DNA of 64,000 nt from Vibrio marisflavi CECT 7928 (GTDB taxonomy: Bacteria > Pseudomonadota > Gammaproteobacteria > Enterobacterales > Vibrionaceae). Positions 22,214 to 29,862 of this stretch are shown one piece after another. How positions within the stretch are numbered: position 1 is the stretch's first letter; every line of letters begins with the position of its first letter. The stretch lies in contig NZ_CAKLDM010000004.1 of NCBI RefSeq assembly GCF_921294215.1, positions 1 through 64,000 on the forward strand, written 5' to 3'. The position numbers and the translations under genes were made by a program. The notes below the pieces were generated by a model. The model did no database searches. It saw only the letters and a list, made by a program, of their open reading frames with translations, and was not told the origin of the DNA.

Positions 22214-23884
22214 ATGGGAAACGCAAAACAGGCCTATAACCAGCGAATCTCCAAGATCGCGGAGTTATCGCACAAAATGAAGCAACTCGGTGTTGAGTCG
22301 CAATTCGATATCAACAGTGGCGCATTGCTGGTGGGAGATAGTGATCGAATCGCGGGTCTTAATGCAGCAATTGCAAACGATCCAATTTTTGAATCCATGG
22401 ATTTGCCACTAGCACAAGAAATCGTAACCGGTGTTCAGTCGTCTATTCGTGAATACGAAAAGACATATGGAGAACTGCCTCGCGATGAAGTCATGGCATC
22501 GGCTTATCAAACGATGAGCAACATGATGATACTAGAAGGCGCAAGCAAAGATGGCTCTGCTCATGAAATGATGCTTGAGTCTATCGGTCAATCGCTCTCT
22601 ACCTCTGATGGTGTGGAAATTCGAGCAAAAATGGTCGGCTTGGTCCTTCCTGTACTGCTTGAAACAGCTACTCTTGACTGCGTTACGATGATGCCTGCAG
22701 GCTCTAACGAAGTAGAAATATTCAAGGTTCACCGCAAAGCCGGTGTGTCGTTTGGTGACTACACGAAAGGCCAAGAAATCGACCAAACCTCTATTGGCCA
22801 ATATACGTCTATGCGTCAACGCTATGAGTTCGTTGAAGGCCAGCGCCCAGATGGCACTAAGACTGAGTTCACGTTCACTTCAAAGACGGACTTGAAAAAC
22901 ACGTCTGTCGACATGCCATTCAATAAGTACTCTGTCTCTCTTTGGGTTGACCGCGAGCGCGTATGTCGCGATATGGACTCAAACGGCAACGGCACAATGT
23001 CTGGCATGATAAACAATGAGTACGCGATCAACTGTACCATTGATTACGCAAAGGGCATTGTCGTAGCTAAGCCGACTAAAACACTTCCAGCGGGTACCGA
23101 ACTGCACGTTGAATTTGAAGTCGACATTGAGACAACGCCAGAGCTGATCCCAACTATCGATCACGATATGGAATCTCACACTCTACGTCCTTCTCAAAAC
23201 GCGGTTGCTGCAGACGCAACAATCCAAGCAATGTTCACGATGCAACGTGAATTTGGCCAGGATCTTAAATCTCTTCAAATGTCGCATATGCGCAATACGT
23301 TGGCAGCGGAAAAATCGACTCGCCACCTACGCGATATTAATTTCATTTGTAAGAAAGAAGAAACATTCAATATCTACTGCCCAGCCGGTGATGACTGGAA
23401 GCTACAACGTGAGCTCATTCATCAAGCGCTACTGGATATCTCGCAAAAAATCCTAAGTGCGACGACTACGGTTGGTCTATCAGGCATGTACGCAGGCACC
23501 AGCGCATCAAACATCTTGAAGACGCTAGGCGCACCTTACTTTGTGCCACCAGCGAACTACACACAGAAAAACTCGATTCACTACGTGGGTAAATTGTTTG
23601 GTGTATGGAAGGTATTTGAAGCTCCAGTAATTGTTGATGCAATGGACCTTTTGTGTTACGGGCGTGGTGTAAATCACAGCGAGGCCGGCTATGTGGCTGG
23701 CGATGCGATCGCAGCAACCATGTACAACCACCCAATCGGTCCAACGCTACGTGCACGCAATACGCTGTACGAACTGGCGTATGGCGAAGTTCACCCGTTC
23801 GATGGCGCCGACTATTTCTATCGTCTCAAGCTGATTGATGAAGTTATTCCCGACGCAGTAGAGCAAGCCCAAGACGCAGCTTAA
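22214..23884 (+). CDS. Major capsid protein (P1 gp23-like)
   Basis: The protein has 556 residues, close to the P1 major head protein. Its layout suits an HK97-fold myovirus capsid protein: a helical N-terminal region of about 120 residues that could be a cleaved or scaffolding arm, a shell domain with MVGLVLPVLLETATLDCVTM and SVSLWVDRERV, an inserted beta domain (CTIDYAKGIVVAKPTKTLPA) and a C-terminal part with FAPVIVDAMD-like sequence (VFEAPVIVDAMDLLCYGRG). Position immediately before the sheath genes and behind a strong leader motif agrees. A processing site is not obvious. A stable hairpin follows the gene. Confidence 0.75.
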   Translation: MGNAKQAYNQRISKIAELSHKMKQLGVESQFDINSGALLVGDSDRIAGLNAAIANDPIFESMDLPLAQEIVTGVQSSIREYEKTYGELPRDEVMASAYQTMSNMMILEGASKDGSAHEMMLESIGQSLSTSDGVEIRAKMVGLVLPVLLETATLDCVTMMPAGSNEVEIFKVHRKAGVSFGDYTKGQEIDQTSIGQYTSMRQRYEFVEGQRPDGTKTEFTFTSKTDLKNTSVDMPFNKYSVSLWVDRERVCRDMDSNGNGTMSGMINNEYAINCTIDYAKGIVVAKPTKTLPAGTELHVEFEVDIETTPELIPTIDHDMESHTLRPSQNAVAADATIQAMFTMQREFGQDLKSLQMSHMRNTLAAEKSTRHLRDINFICKKEETFNIYCPAGDDWKLQRELIHQALLDISQKILSATTTVGLSGMYAGTSASNILKTLGAPYFVPPANYTQKNSIHYVGKLFGVWKVFEAPVIVDAMDLLCYGRGVNHSEAGYVAGDAIAATMYNHPIGPTLRARNTLYELAYGEVHPFDGADYFYRLKLIDEVIPDAVEQAQDAA

Positions 23885-23900
23885 CGCTAACTGAAATGCT

Positions 23901-23920
23901 GGGGTGAGGCTTCTCACCCC
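23901..23920 (+). terminator. Hairpin after the capsid gene
   Basis: GGGGTGAG and CTCACCCC form a perfect 8-bp stem with loop GCTT, followed only by TTATTAC. It probably acts as a partial terminator or mRNA-stabilising hairpin, giving higher expression of capsid than of the downstream tail genes. Confidence 0.55.
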
Positions 23921-23943
23921 TTATTACGATTAAGGAGTAGCTT

Positions 23944-24366
23944 TTGAAATATCCAGAATTGGAAAAAGTGGCCATCACAAACAATACGTGCCTAACGCTA
24001 CGTGTGAGAGGCCATCTTATTAAGCCGCGTCTCGCCAATCAGATCATTCACACGTATAGCGTGCAGCGATTACGCACAGAGATCCATGCTGCTTATCCTG
24101 ACGGTTCAGTGATTGTTGAGCCTCTGCCGAGTGAAGAGGTAGAGAATGAGTCTCAAGACACCACTCAAAGCATTGCGGACCTGGGCGTAAGTCATGCGGT
24201 CGAAAAACGCCTGATTAAAGCAGGTATCAACACAATTGAAGCTCTAACGGCAATGACTGCTCAAGATGTTATCGACATCAAAGGTATTGCTGAGTGCAGC
24301 CTCCAAGAGATTGAAGAAGCACTAACAAAAATGAATTTATCGCTACAAGAGGCGGGAAATGAATAA
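23944..24366 (+). CDS. Protein with RNA polymerase alpha-CTD-like domain
   Basis: The start is TTG 23944, six bases after AAGGAG; no ATG fits. The product has 140 residues. Residues about 1-62 are a small alpha/beta region with no known motif. Residues about 78-134 (ADLGVSHAVEKRLIKAGINT, EALTAMTAQDVIDIKGIAEC, SLQEIEEALTKMNLSL) match the helix-hairpin-helix fold of the RNA polymerase alpha C-terminal domain in order and spacing. In alpha, a G-R/K-K-S-L turn contacts DNA; here it is I-A-E-C-S-L, so DNA contact is likely altered. The location between capsid and sheath suggests a structural or head-tail role. The end overlaps the sheath gene. Confidence 0.65.
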   Translation: MKYPELEKVAITNNTCLTLRVRGHLIKPRLANQIIHTYSVQRLRTEIHAAYPDGSVIVEPLPSEEVENESQDTTQSIADLGVSHAVEKRLIKAGINTIEALTAMTAQDVIDIKGIAECSLQEIEEALTKMNLSLQEAGNE

Positions 24367-25930
24367 GATTGAATTCACTATGGGCAACGTCTCTCAAACT
24401 GCGGTTAAAGAGATCAATGCTGACGGTACAACAAGTACCGATGATGGCTCAAACCAGCTTGTTTTTGCTGGTGTCATTATTTCTCCAAAAGGTGCGCCTT
24501 ACGAAGTTATCACGGTAACGAAGGACACTTGGAAAGCAAAATTGGGCAATCCTTATCATGCTAGTTACGGTGAAAATGCCGATGCTATGCGTGCACTGGG
24601 TGAAGCGGTTGAAGGTGGTTCGGGCCAAGTGGTTCGTGTGGTACCGGCAACTGCAACTTATCCAGCAATCAAGCTTACAAAGCCTGCAGATAAGGTAGTC
24701 GTAACCAATGAAGCAGTGAACTACGCTAACGAACTGTCGCTAGGTGATGGTGAAATCCTGGCTATTGCTATCAAAGATGGCGCGGAGTCTGACAAGCGTA
24801 AAATCTCAATGGTTGAAGCTGACGCGGACCTATACGGTGCGGGTATGTTTACCCTAACACTGACAGAAGAATCTGACGTAGGTGTTGTTTCTACATTAGA
24901 TTCTTGGCAAGTATCTCTCGATCCTGTTGCGAAAGATTCAATGGGCGCACCAGCCTTTATCCAGACTGTACTTGAAGACTCAGACTACCTAACGTGTGTC
25001 GTTGACTCTGCAAAAGCACAAGCGGAAGTGACAGGAATTCCAGAAACCGCCTTTACTGGCGCAAGCAATGGTTCAATTTCTGACATCAAAGCGAGCGATT
25101 ACGACCGAGCAATTGAAGTTCTTAAAACGACGGTTAAACCTTTCAACTACGTTTGTGGTTTGGCGTGCTATGACAGCACTGTGCAAACGCAATTGATAGG
25201 CATTGCAAACGACCGCCGTATCAGTGGTGCGTTTGATTTAAACCCAAGACTTTCGCACGAACAAGCGCTAACAACGAAAACCGGCCTTTCTCTGAGTGAA
25301 ATGCGAGCGAATTTTACGCATGTTCCATATACAGCGACGTGTCCTTATTTCGGTGGCAAAGCGGTTTGGGGCGCATCCGGTGTTGTATTTAGAGCTAAAG
25401 CAACAGGAGTGGCGAAGTCGAGCCCTATTGGCGGTTGGCAATACGCACCAGCTGGCAAAGATAGAGCGACAATTAACCGTGTTGGCCTGGCGCCGGCTAA
25501 ATGGGCAGGGCAGCCAGACTACGAAGCGATGTACAAGGCACGCATCAACAAACTAGCAACTGGTGATACCAGCAACTTATTTATTGATGACTCTTTAACG
25601 TCCTTTACCACTGAGAACTACCTCAGATTTGAGCATGTTGTTTCCTTAATGGATTCCATCTCGCGTGCATTCGTCAATATTGCTAACGATCTCAAACATC
25701 AACCTGATGACGTGACAGAGAAAGGCCTAACAGATCGCATGACCGAGCTACTGGAGTCATACGAAGCCAACAAAGCCATTGTTGCGCCAAGAAACCCAGA
25801 CAGTGACGGGACTTCTCCATGGACGCTTAGCGTTGTCCAGGTATCGATTGATTACTGGAAAGTCACTTGGTCCGTTTGTCCAACTGGTACCGCACGCCGA
25901 ATCCTTGGCGAACCTGTTCTAATCCGATAA
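24359..25930 (+). CDS. Tail sheath protein
   Basis: The protein has 523 residues. The C-terminal domain follows the sheath family pattern: YLRFEHVVSLMDSISRAFVN (the long helix), ADLKHQPDDVTEKGLTDRM-type segment and a last strand pair VSIDYWKVTWSVCPTGTARR. Middle segments GGWQYAPAGKDRATINRVGL and FNYVCGLACYDSTVQTQL are also typical. The sheath contracts to drive the tube through the envelope. Length is close to the sheath of P1-type myoviruses. Translation is coupled to the preceding gene by an eight-base overlap. Confidence 0.85.
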   Translation: MNKIEFTMGNVSQTAVKEINADGTTSTDDGSNQLVFAGVIISPKGAPYEVITVTKDTWKAKLGNPYHASYGENADAMRALGEAVEGGSGQVVRVVPATATYPAIKLTKPADKVVVTNEAVNYANELSLGDGEILAIAIKDGAESDKRKISMVEADADLYGAGMFTLTLTEESDVGVVSTLDSWQVSLDPVAKDSMGAPAFIQTVLEDSDYLTCVVDSAKAQAEVTGIPETAFTGASNGSISDIKASDYDRAIEVLKTTVKPFNYVCGLACYDSTVQTQLIGIANDRRISGAFDLNPRLSHEQALTTKTGLSLSEMRANFTHVPYTATCPYFGGKAVWGASGVVFRAKATGVAKSSPIGGWQYAPAGKDRATINRVGLAPAKWAGQPDYEAMYKARINKLATGDTSNLFIDDSLTSFTTENYLRFEHVVSLMDSISRAFVNIANDLKHQPDDVTEKGLTDRMTELLESYEANKAIVAPRNPDSDGTSPWTLSVVQVSIDYWKVTWSVCPTGTARRILGEPVLIR

Positions 25931-25948
25931 CTATAGGAAAAAGTAAGT

Positions 25949-26617
25949 ATGTCAATGTTTGACCAGGGCGCTGTACGCGAGCGTCCATTTCTATCAAGAG
26001 TAAAAAACCAACCACAAGACGAAGGCATTTCAGAAGCGGCATTTTTCGAATCTGTTTCTGATGATGCAATGCTAGAAGCCATCAAAAAAGCCGCCAAAGT
26101 GAACGATCGCTCTGATGCTGCAGCGGCCTGTGTGCAATGGGTGAGTGGTGGCGATGCTGATTTTGATGAGCTCGATGCTTTGCTATATGGCCTATCTGGT
26201 GGCCAAGACGACAAAGAGCTGAACGAATCACAAGAAGCAATGTATGAGTCACTGCTCGATGAAGCGGGTGATTTCATCCACCAAGTATCCAACGCAAAAG
26301 ACGAAGATATTGAAATGATGAGTGAAGATGACGACGCAGCTGAGCGCGTATTCGAGTCTCTTTCATCTGCTATTTCTGATGTCGATACCGACGAACTGGT
26401 AGCTGAATACTCAGTGCGCGATTCAATGATGATGGAAGCCACAAAGAAAGTCATTCGTGATGGCGTTCTTAAGCTTGTGAAAACGAAAAAACGTCGCCGT
26501 CGCATGACTCCAGCACAAAAAGCGGCGCTTAAAAAAGCACGCATGAAAGCTCGTTCTGGCGCGGCTAAAGCGGCTCGTAAAAAGTCTATGCGTAAGCGTA
26601 AAGCTCGCGGTTTATAA
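25949..26617 (+). CDS. Structural-operon protein with acidic body and strongly basic tail
   Basis: The first 165 residues are acidic and helical (DDAMLEAIKKAAKVN; ESLLDEAGDFIHQVSNAKDE; MMSEDDDAAERVFESL). The last 55 are extremely basic, with TKKRRRRMTPAQKAALKKAR and a KAARKKSMRKRKARGL end, like histone tails or DNA-condensing proteins. It lies between sheath and tube genes. I do not recognise the family. The charge split suggests that the tail binds DNA or an acidic partner; a virion DNA-end or tail-tip protein is possible. Confidence 0.6.
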   Translation: MSMFDQGAVRERPFLSRVKNQPQDEGISEAAFFESVSDDAMLEAIKKAAKVNDRSDAAAACVQWVSGGDADFDELDALLYGLSGGQDDKELNESQEAMYESLLDEAGDFIHQVSNAKDEDIEMMSEDDDAAERVFESLSSAISDVDTDELVAEYSVRDSMMMEATKKVIRDGVLKLVKTKKRRRRMTPAQKAALKKARMKARSGAAKAARKKSMRKRKARGL

Positions 26618-26638
26618 GCAAGGAAAGGAGCGTAACTA

Positions 26639-27259
26639 ATGGCTGTAATGTGTGGCGTGCCTGACGATGACGGTATATCAAGAAGTCTTAAATGTACGAT
26701 AACCCAAGAAATCAATGGCGCCACAATTACAGTCGTTGGTTATATGAGCGAAGAGTGTCAGCTCTCGCTTAGATCAATGTGGGAAAGTCCTTTTGCTGGT
26801 GACAGTGTTGGCAATGCCGGTCAGATAGACAAGCTTGCGTCAGTGATGCAAACCCAATCTGACAAAACAAGTAAGACGCAAATGAACTCCGACCAGGTAT
26901 GGGAAGGTATCGAGCCGCCAGAGGTCAGCGTAACGCTGAAATTTGTGGCTTACACCAATGCCAGGATCGAAGTTGACTTACCTATCGAATATCTAAACCA
27001 AATGGCCAGTCCAGAATTGCTCAACGCAACTCCAGTCGGCATGTCTGATGGTGGTGTCAGTGTGGGTGGACGTATTCCTGATGCAGCTACGTTCGACTTG
27101 GGCCGAAAGTTCAAAGCGAAAATGCGCATTAGTGACGTCTCTTTTAATGTCAATGCACCGAAAACGCAGGATGGGCATTACGCCTACAACACGGTATCGC
27201 TCACGGTCGCTCCTAAATCCATGATCAACAAATCTCAAATACCGAATTTTTTCTTTTAA
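26639..27259 (+). CDS. Probable tail-tube or baseplate-cap structural protein
   Basis: The protein has 206 residues, beta-rich, with SVTLKFVAYTNARIEVDLPI, EYLNQMASPELLNATPVG and a C-terminal SVTLAPKSMIN-like strand (YNTVSLTVAPKSMINKSQIP). Such order (long strands around a loop with a P-E-L-L motif) resembles tube-initiator proteins such as T4 gp48/gp54 or tube proteins, without a decisive motif. AAGGAG precedes the ATG. It lies directly before the tube gene. Confidence 0.5.
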   Translation: MAVMCGVPDDDGISRSLKCTITQEINGATITVVGYMSEECQLSLRSMWESPFAGDSVGNAGQIDKLASVMQTQSDKTSKTQMNSDQVWEGIEPPEVSVTLKFVAYTNARIEVDLPIEYLNQMASPELLNATPVGMSDGGVSVGGRIPDAATFDLGRKFKAKMRISDVSFNVNAPKTQDGHYAYNTVSLTVAPKSMINKSQIPNFFF

Positions 27260-27270
27260 AGGTGAATTAA

Positions 27271-27768
27271 ATGGCCGGTTTCAGTAATTCAAAAGGCGAC
27301 ACTAACTACCTAAAGCAAGCGTTTACGAAAAACTTAAACGCTGGTGAAAAGTTGATGGGCGCAGAATTCGACATGACTATCGAAGAATACCCAGACTTAT
27401 CAGTGCTTGTTCGTTCTACTCAGTTCCCAGCAATGGGGCGTGCTGATGTGGAAGATTTTGGCCCTATGGGCATGGGCTTTATTCAGAATGGTCCACTCGA
27501 AAACAAAGGCGAGATTGCAGTAACACTTGCGGAAACGATTAAGGGCGACGTTCTTAAGGCATTCCGCGCGATCCTAAAAGACAAGAAAATGGTCACGGTC
27601 AACATCAAGGCTACGCCTGAATCTACGTCTGGTTCTGGTGTGGAATCCCAAACTTTCCGACTGGAGCATGTGAAGATCCGCTCTGATGCTATCGACTTAT
27701 CAACAGAAGATACCGCAGCCATTGTTAAACCAGCAATGACACTGCAGTACAACTGGGTTGACTTCTAA
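27271..27768 (+). CDS. Tail tube protein (gp19-like)
   Basis: The 165-residue product has the tube fold pattern: ATG-proximal extension, EFDMTIEEYPDLSVLVRSTQ, FPAMGRADVEDFGPMGMGFI, GEIAVTLAETIKGDVLKAFR and a closing strand MTLQYNWVDF. Hexameric rings of this protein form the inner tube. Its position after the sheath gene is standard for contractile tails. AAAGGTG precedes the ATG. Confidence 0.75.
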   Translation: MAGFSNSKGDTNYLKQAFTKNLNAGEKLMGAEFDMTIEEYPDLSVLVRSTQFPAMGRADVEDFGPMGMGFIQNGPLENKGEIAVTLAETIKGDVLKAFRAILKDKKMVTVNIKATPESTSGSGVESQTFRLEHVKIRSDAIDLSTEDTAAIVKPAMTLQYNWVDF

Positions 27769-27818
27769 TCACGCTTATATGGGTGCGCTGGTGCGCACCT
27801 AACCATGATGAGGGAATT

Positions 27819-28382
27819 ATGACTCCAAACGAACTACTTGAACTCGTCAAAAAGCGTTTCACAATCTTGCTTCATGACGATCCAGACTCTTTAAATTCAG
27901 CTCTTACTCAAGCGATTGGCAAGTACCAGGACTTAGCCGGTTTCATGAAGCGGGTTCGCATCACTGATGCCTCAAAACTCACGAACGACAACCAATTTGC
28001 ACTGCCACCTCTATTTATGACTCGCGTCGTAGTGAAGGATAACGCAGGGCGATATATCCGCTCTGATGTGTGGGATGACCAATTAGAACTTGGCCTAGAT
28101 GGTTCAGAACAATACCCAATTGTCGTGACGTATCTAGAAAATGCCCAGGGCGGTGACTTTGACCAATATCAGCTACCAGCGAGTACCACTTCTCTTATCG
28201 CGGATTACCTATATCTGCTGATTGAAGGTCCAAACAATGAGCGCAAACGACGTATTGCTATGGCTGGCAAGCTCGACACTAGCGACATTGCCACCGAAGC
28301 TGATGTGGCCACTCGTAAAGCCGACATGGAAGAAAAGATAAAAAGCTCACGCGCCATCATGCCAACGTTATCTTTGATGTGA
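27819..28382 (+). CDS. Probable head-tail connector or tail completion protein
   Basis: I chose ATG 27819, preceded by GAGGG; a longer in-frame start at 27783 has no ribosome-binding site. The 187-residue product begins MTPNELLELVKKRFTILLHD and has an N-terminal helical bundle (LNSALTQAIGKYQDLAGFMK), a beta centre (TRVVVKDNAGRYIRSDVWDD) and a C-terminal helix pair. N-terminal helical bundles of this type occur in gp6/gp15-like connector proteins of many phages. The assignment is tentative. Confidence 0.5.
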   Translation: MTPNELLELVKKRFTILLHDDPDSLNSALTQAIGKYQDLAGFMKRVRITDASKLTNDNQFALPPLFMTRVVVKDNAGRYIRSDVWDDQLELGLDGSEQYPIVVTYLENAQGGDFDQYQLPASTTSLIADYLYLLIEGPNNERKRRIAMAGKLDTSDIATEADVATRKADMEEKIKSSRAIMPTLSLM

Positions 28383-28389
28383 GGTCTGA

Positions 28390-28905
28390 ATGAATCCTTA
28401 TCTATCTGCCGCTAAGCAAACCGTTATTAATTTCATGAACAAGCCATGGCTGCAGGGATGGCAATGGGCCGTGGAGATTGAAGGGACTGATTCGATTCCT
28501 GATTTTGATATCTATGTAAAAGATATTGATTTCGGTGCCGGCTCCATCGATGTAGAGACGTTCCAGGTTGGATGTGGGTCTATTGCTCTTCCTACGTTCT
28601 CAAGTGCTAGTGAGATCACGATGACAGTACGTGAAACCCAGGACCAAACCATTAGCAAATGGATGGAAGCCCAGCTCGCTAAGGTTAAAAACACTGACGG
28701 CACCATTAACTTGCCTAAGCATTACGTGTTCAAGATTAATTTCTACACACTGAATGAAGACGGGAAAAAGACAAAGTACAAGAGCTATCAAGTGTTCCCG
28801 ACAAAAATAGGCAACGTCAATTTCTCTAGAGAGAGTGGTAATTCCATCTTGTCATTTCCACTTATTTTCCAAAAATTCTCAACTGTAGGCAAAAAAGTAC
28901 TATGA
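28390..28905 (+). CDS. Second tail-tube-fold protein
   Basis: The 171-residue product shows tube-like order: WQWAVEIEGTDSIPDFDIYV, VETFQVGCGSIALPTFSSAS, EITMTVRETQDQTISKWMEA and a last strand SILSFPLIFQKFSTVGKKVL. It is probably a paralogue of the tube, such as a tube initiator at the baseplate or a tube terminator. Its end overlaps the chaperone gene by four bases (ATGA). Confidence 0.65.
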   Translation: MNPYLSAAKQTVINFMNKPWLQGWQWAVEIEGTDSIPDFDIYVKDIDFGAGSIDVETFQVGCGSIALPTFSSASEITMTVRETQDQTISKWMEAQLAKVKNTDGTINLPKHYVFKINFYTLNEDGKKTKYKSYQVFPTKIGNVNFSRESGNSILSFPLIFQKFSTVGKKVL

Positions 28906-29723
28906 ACATTCCACCGTATCCAAGACCAAGCAGCGTTAATGATGTTGTGCATTTTAGAACGCCTACCGTTGAAGATGGGTTGCTATTCTGCGAGCTCAAC
29001 GAAGAGCAAGAAGAGCAAAATACCACTCAGTTCCTCAACCATATTCAGAATCTAGACAAGCAAGGCGGCAAGCTCAATGACTCGCTGTATTGGACCGGTG
29101 AAGATCGTAGAACGGCATTGTGGTGGATATTCATAGCAACGCAAGAATTGCCGACTGCAGCAGTAAGTTATGAGTGCGAGCACTGCAAAGAAGAGCACTA
29201 CTTAGACGTGAACTTGGCTGAGCTGGCCAATACTGCGACCGCCGTTAAAGCGCTGCCAAAATCAGAAATTACGTGCTTTATCGCGGGTGAACAAGTCTCA
29301 AAAATCAAGGTCCAGCCTTTAAATGGTGCGGCTTGCGAGCACATTGAAACGCTGAGAAACATTCGTGATCAATACGCCTATCAGTCAATAGAGTGGCGAA
29401 AAGCCGATACCGAAATGACACTCACTGAGCTGGTGCACTGCCTTACGTTCCCAAACCAACCAAGTGATCAAGATGAGGCTCTGAATTGGAAGCTCGAACG
29501 CATCAAGGGTATGGCGCTCGATACCGAGTTTCGCACGCTGTATGCCCAGGTTGAGAGTGAATTAAGAACCATGCGACATGGCATCATGACGCAATACAAG
29601 GATGGTCGATTCCTACTTGTTTCCAATCAAAAGAACTGCAGCGCAGCTGTAGAAGCAGGGGAGGACCAAAGCAAATTATTGCTCTTACCCTTTCGGCATA
29701 ACGACTTCATTCCAACGCTATGA
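28902..29723 (+). CDS. Tail assembly chaperone, short (zero-frame) product
   Basis: The zero-frame protein has 273 residues. It carries a CxxC pair in YECEHCKEEHYLDVNL (about residues 88-103), as in T4 gp26-type baseplate/chaperone proteins, and otherwise helical sequence. It lies between the tube-type genes and the tape measure, the usual place of the tail assembly chaperone (lambda G, P2 E). Downstream a second coding frame continues without a start codon of its own, so a longer fusion is likely (next entry). Confidence 0.65.
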   Translation: MNIPPYPRPSSVNDVVHFRTPTVEDGLLFCELNEEQEEQNTTQFLNHIQNLDKQGGKLNDSLYWTGEDRRTALWWIFIATQELPTAAVSYECEHCKEEHYLDVNLAELANTATAVKALPKSEITCFIAGEQVSKIKVQPLNGAACEHIETLRNIRDQYAYQSIEWRKADTEMTLTELVHCLTFPNQPSDQDEALNWKLERIKGMALDTEFRTLYAQVESELRTMRHGIMTQYKDGRFLLVSNQKNCSAAVEAGEDQSKLLLLPFRHNDFIPTL

Positions 29724-29862
29724 CAACGTTGGTTGGAATATTCTCGTAGAAAACCTCTCAATTTATGGCGGCCAGCCTGTGCACTCAGTAATGAGCACAG
29801 CTCAAGCAATGGCAATTCGTTTAGATAAAGCATTACAAGACAAGGTGAAGAATGGCCACTAA
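29653..29862 (+). CDS. Frameshifted extension of the tail chaperone
   Basis: In the +1 frame relative to the chaperone gene, sequence is open from 29653 to the TAA at 29860-29862. It reads sensibly (YDNVGWNILVENLSIYGGQP, then VMSTAQAMAIRLDKALQDK) but has no start codon or ribosome-binding site before 29791. Overlap with the zero frame is 29653-29723. The best candidate shift site is CCC TTT CGG at 29688-29696, where tRNA-Phe can move from TTT to TTC while CGG, probably a rare codon, waits; GGGG at 29658-29661 is a second option. The fusion would have about 319 residues, ending just inside the tape-measure gene. Confidence 0.6.
   Translation, partial: KQGRTKANYCSYPFGITTSFQRYDNVGWNILVENLSIYGGQPVHSVMSTAQAMAIRLDKALQDKVKNGH

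Noticed and set aside
25852..26724. 290-codon minus-strand frame opposite the sheath end and the basic-tail gene
   Set aside because: Ser/Arg-rich translation typical of the antisense of acidic and Lys-rich genes; overlaps well-supported plus-strand genes.
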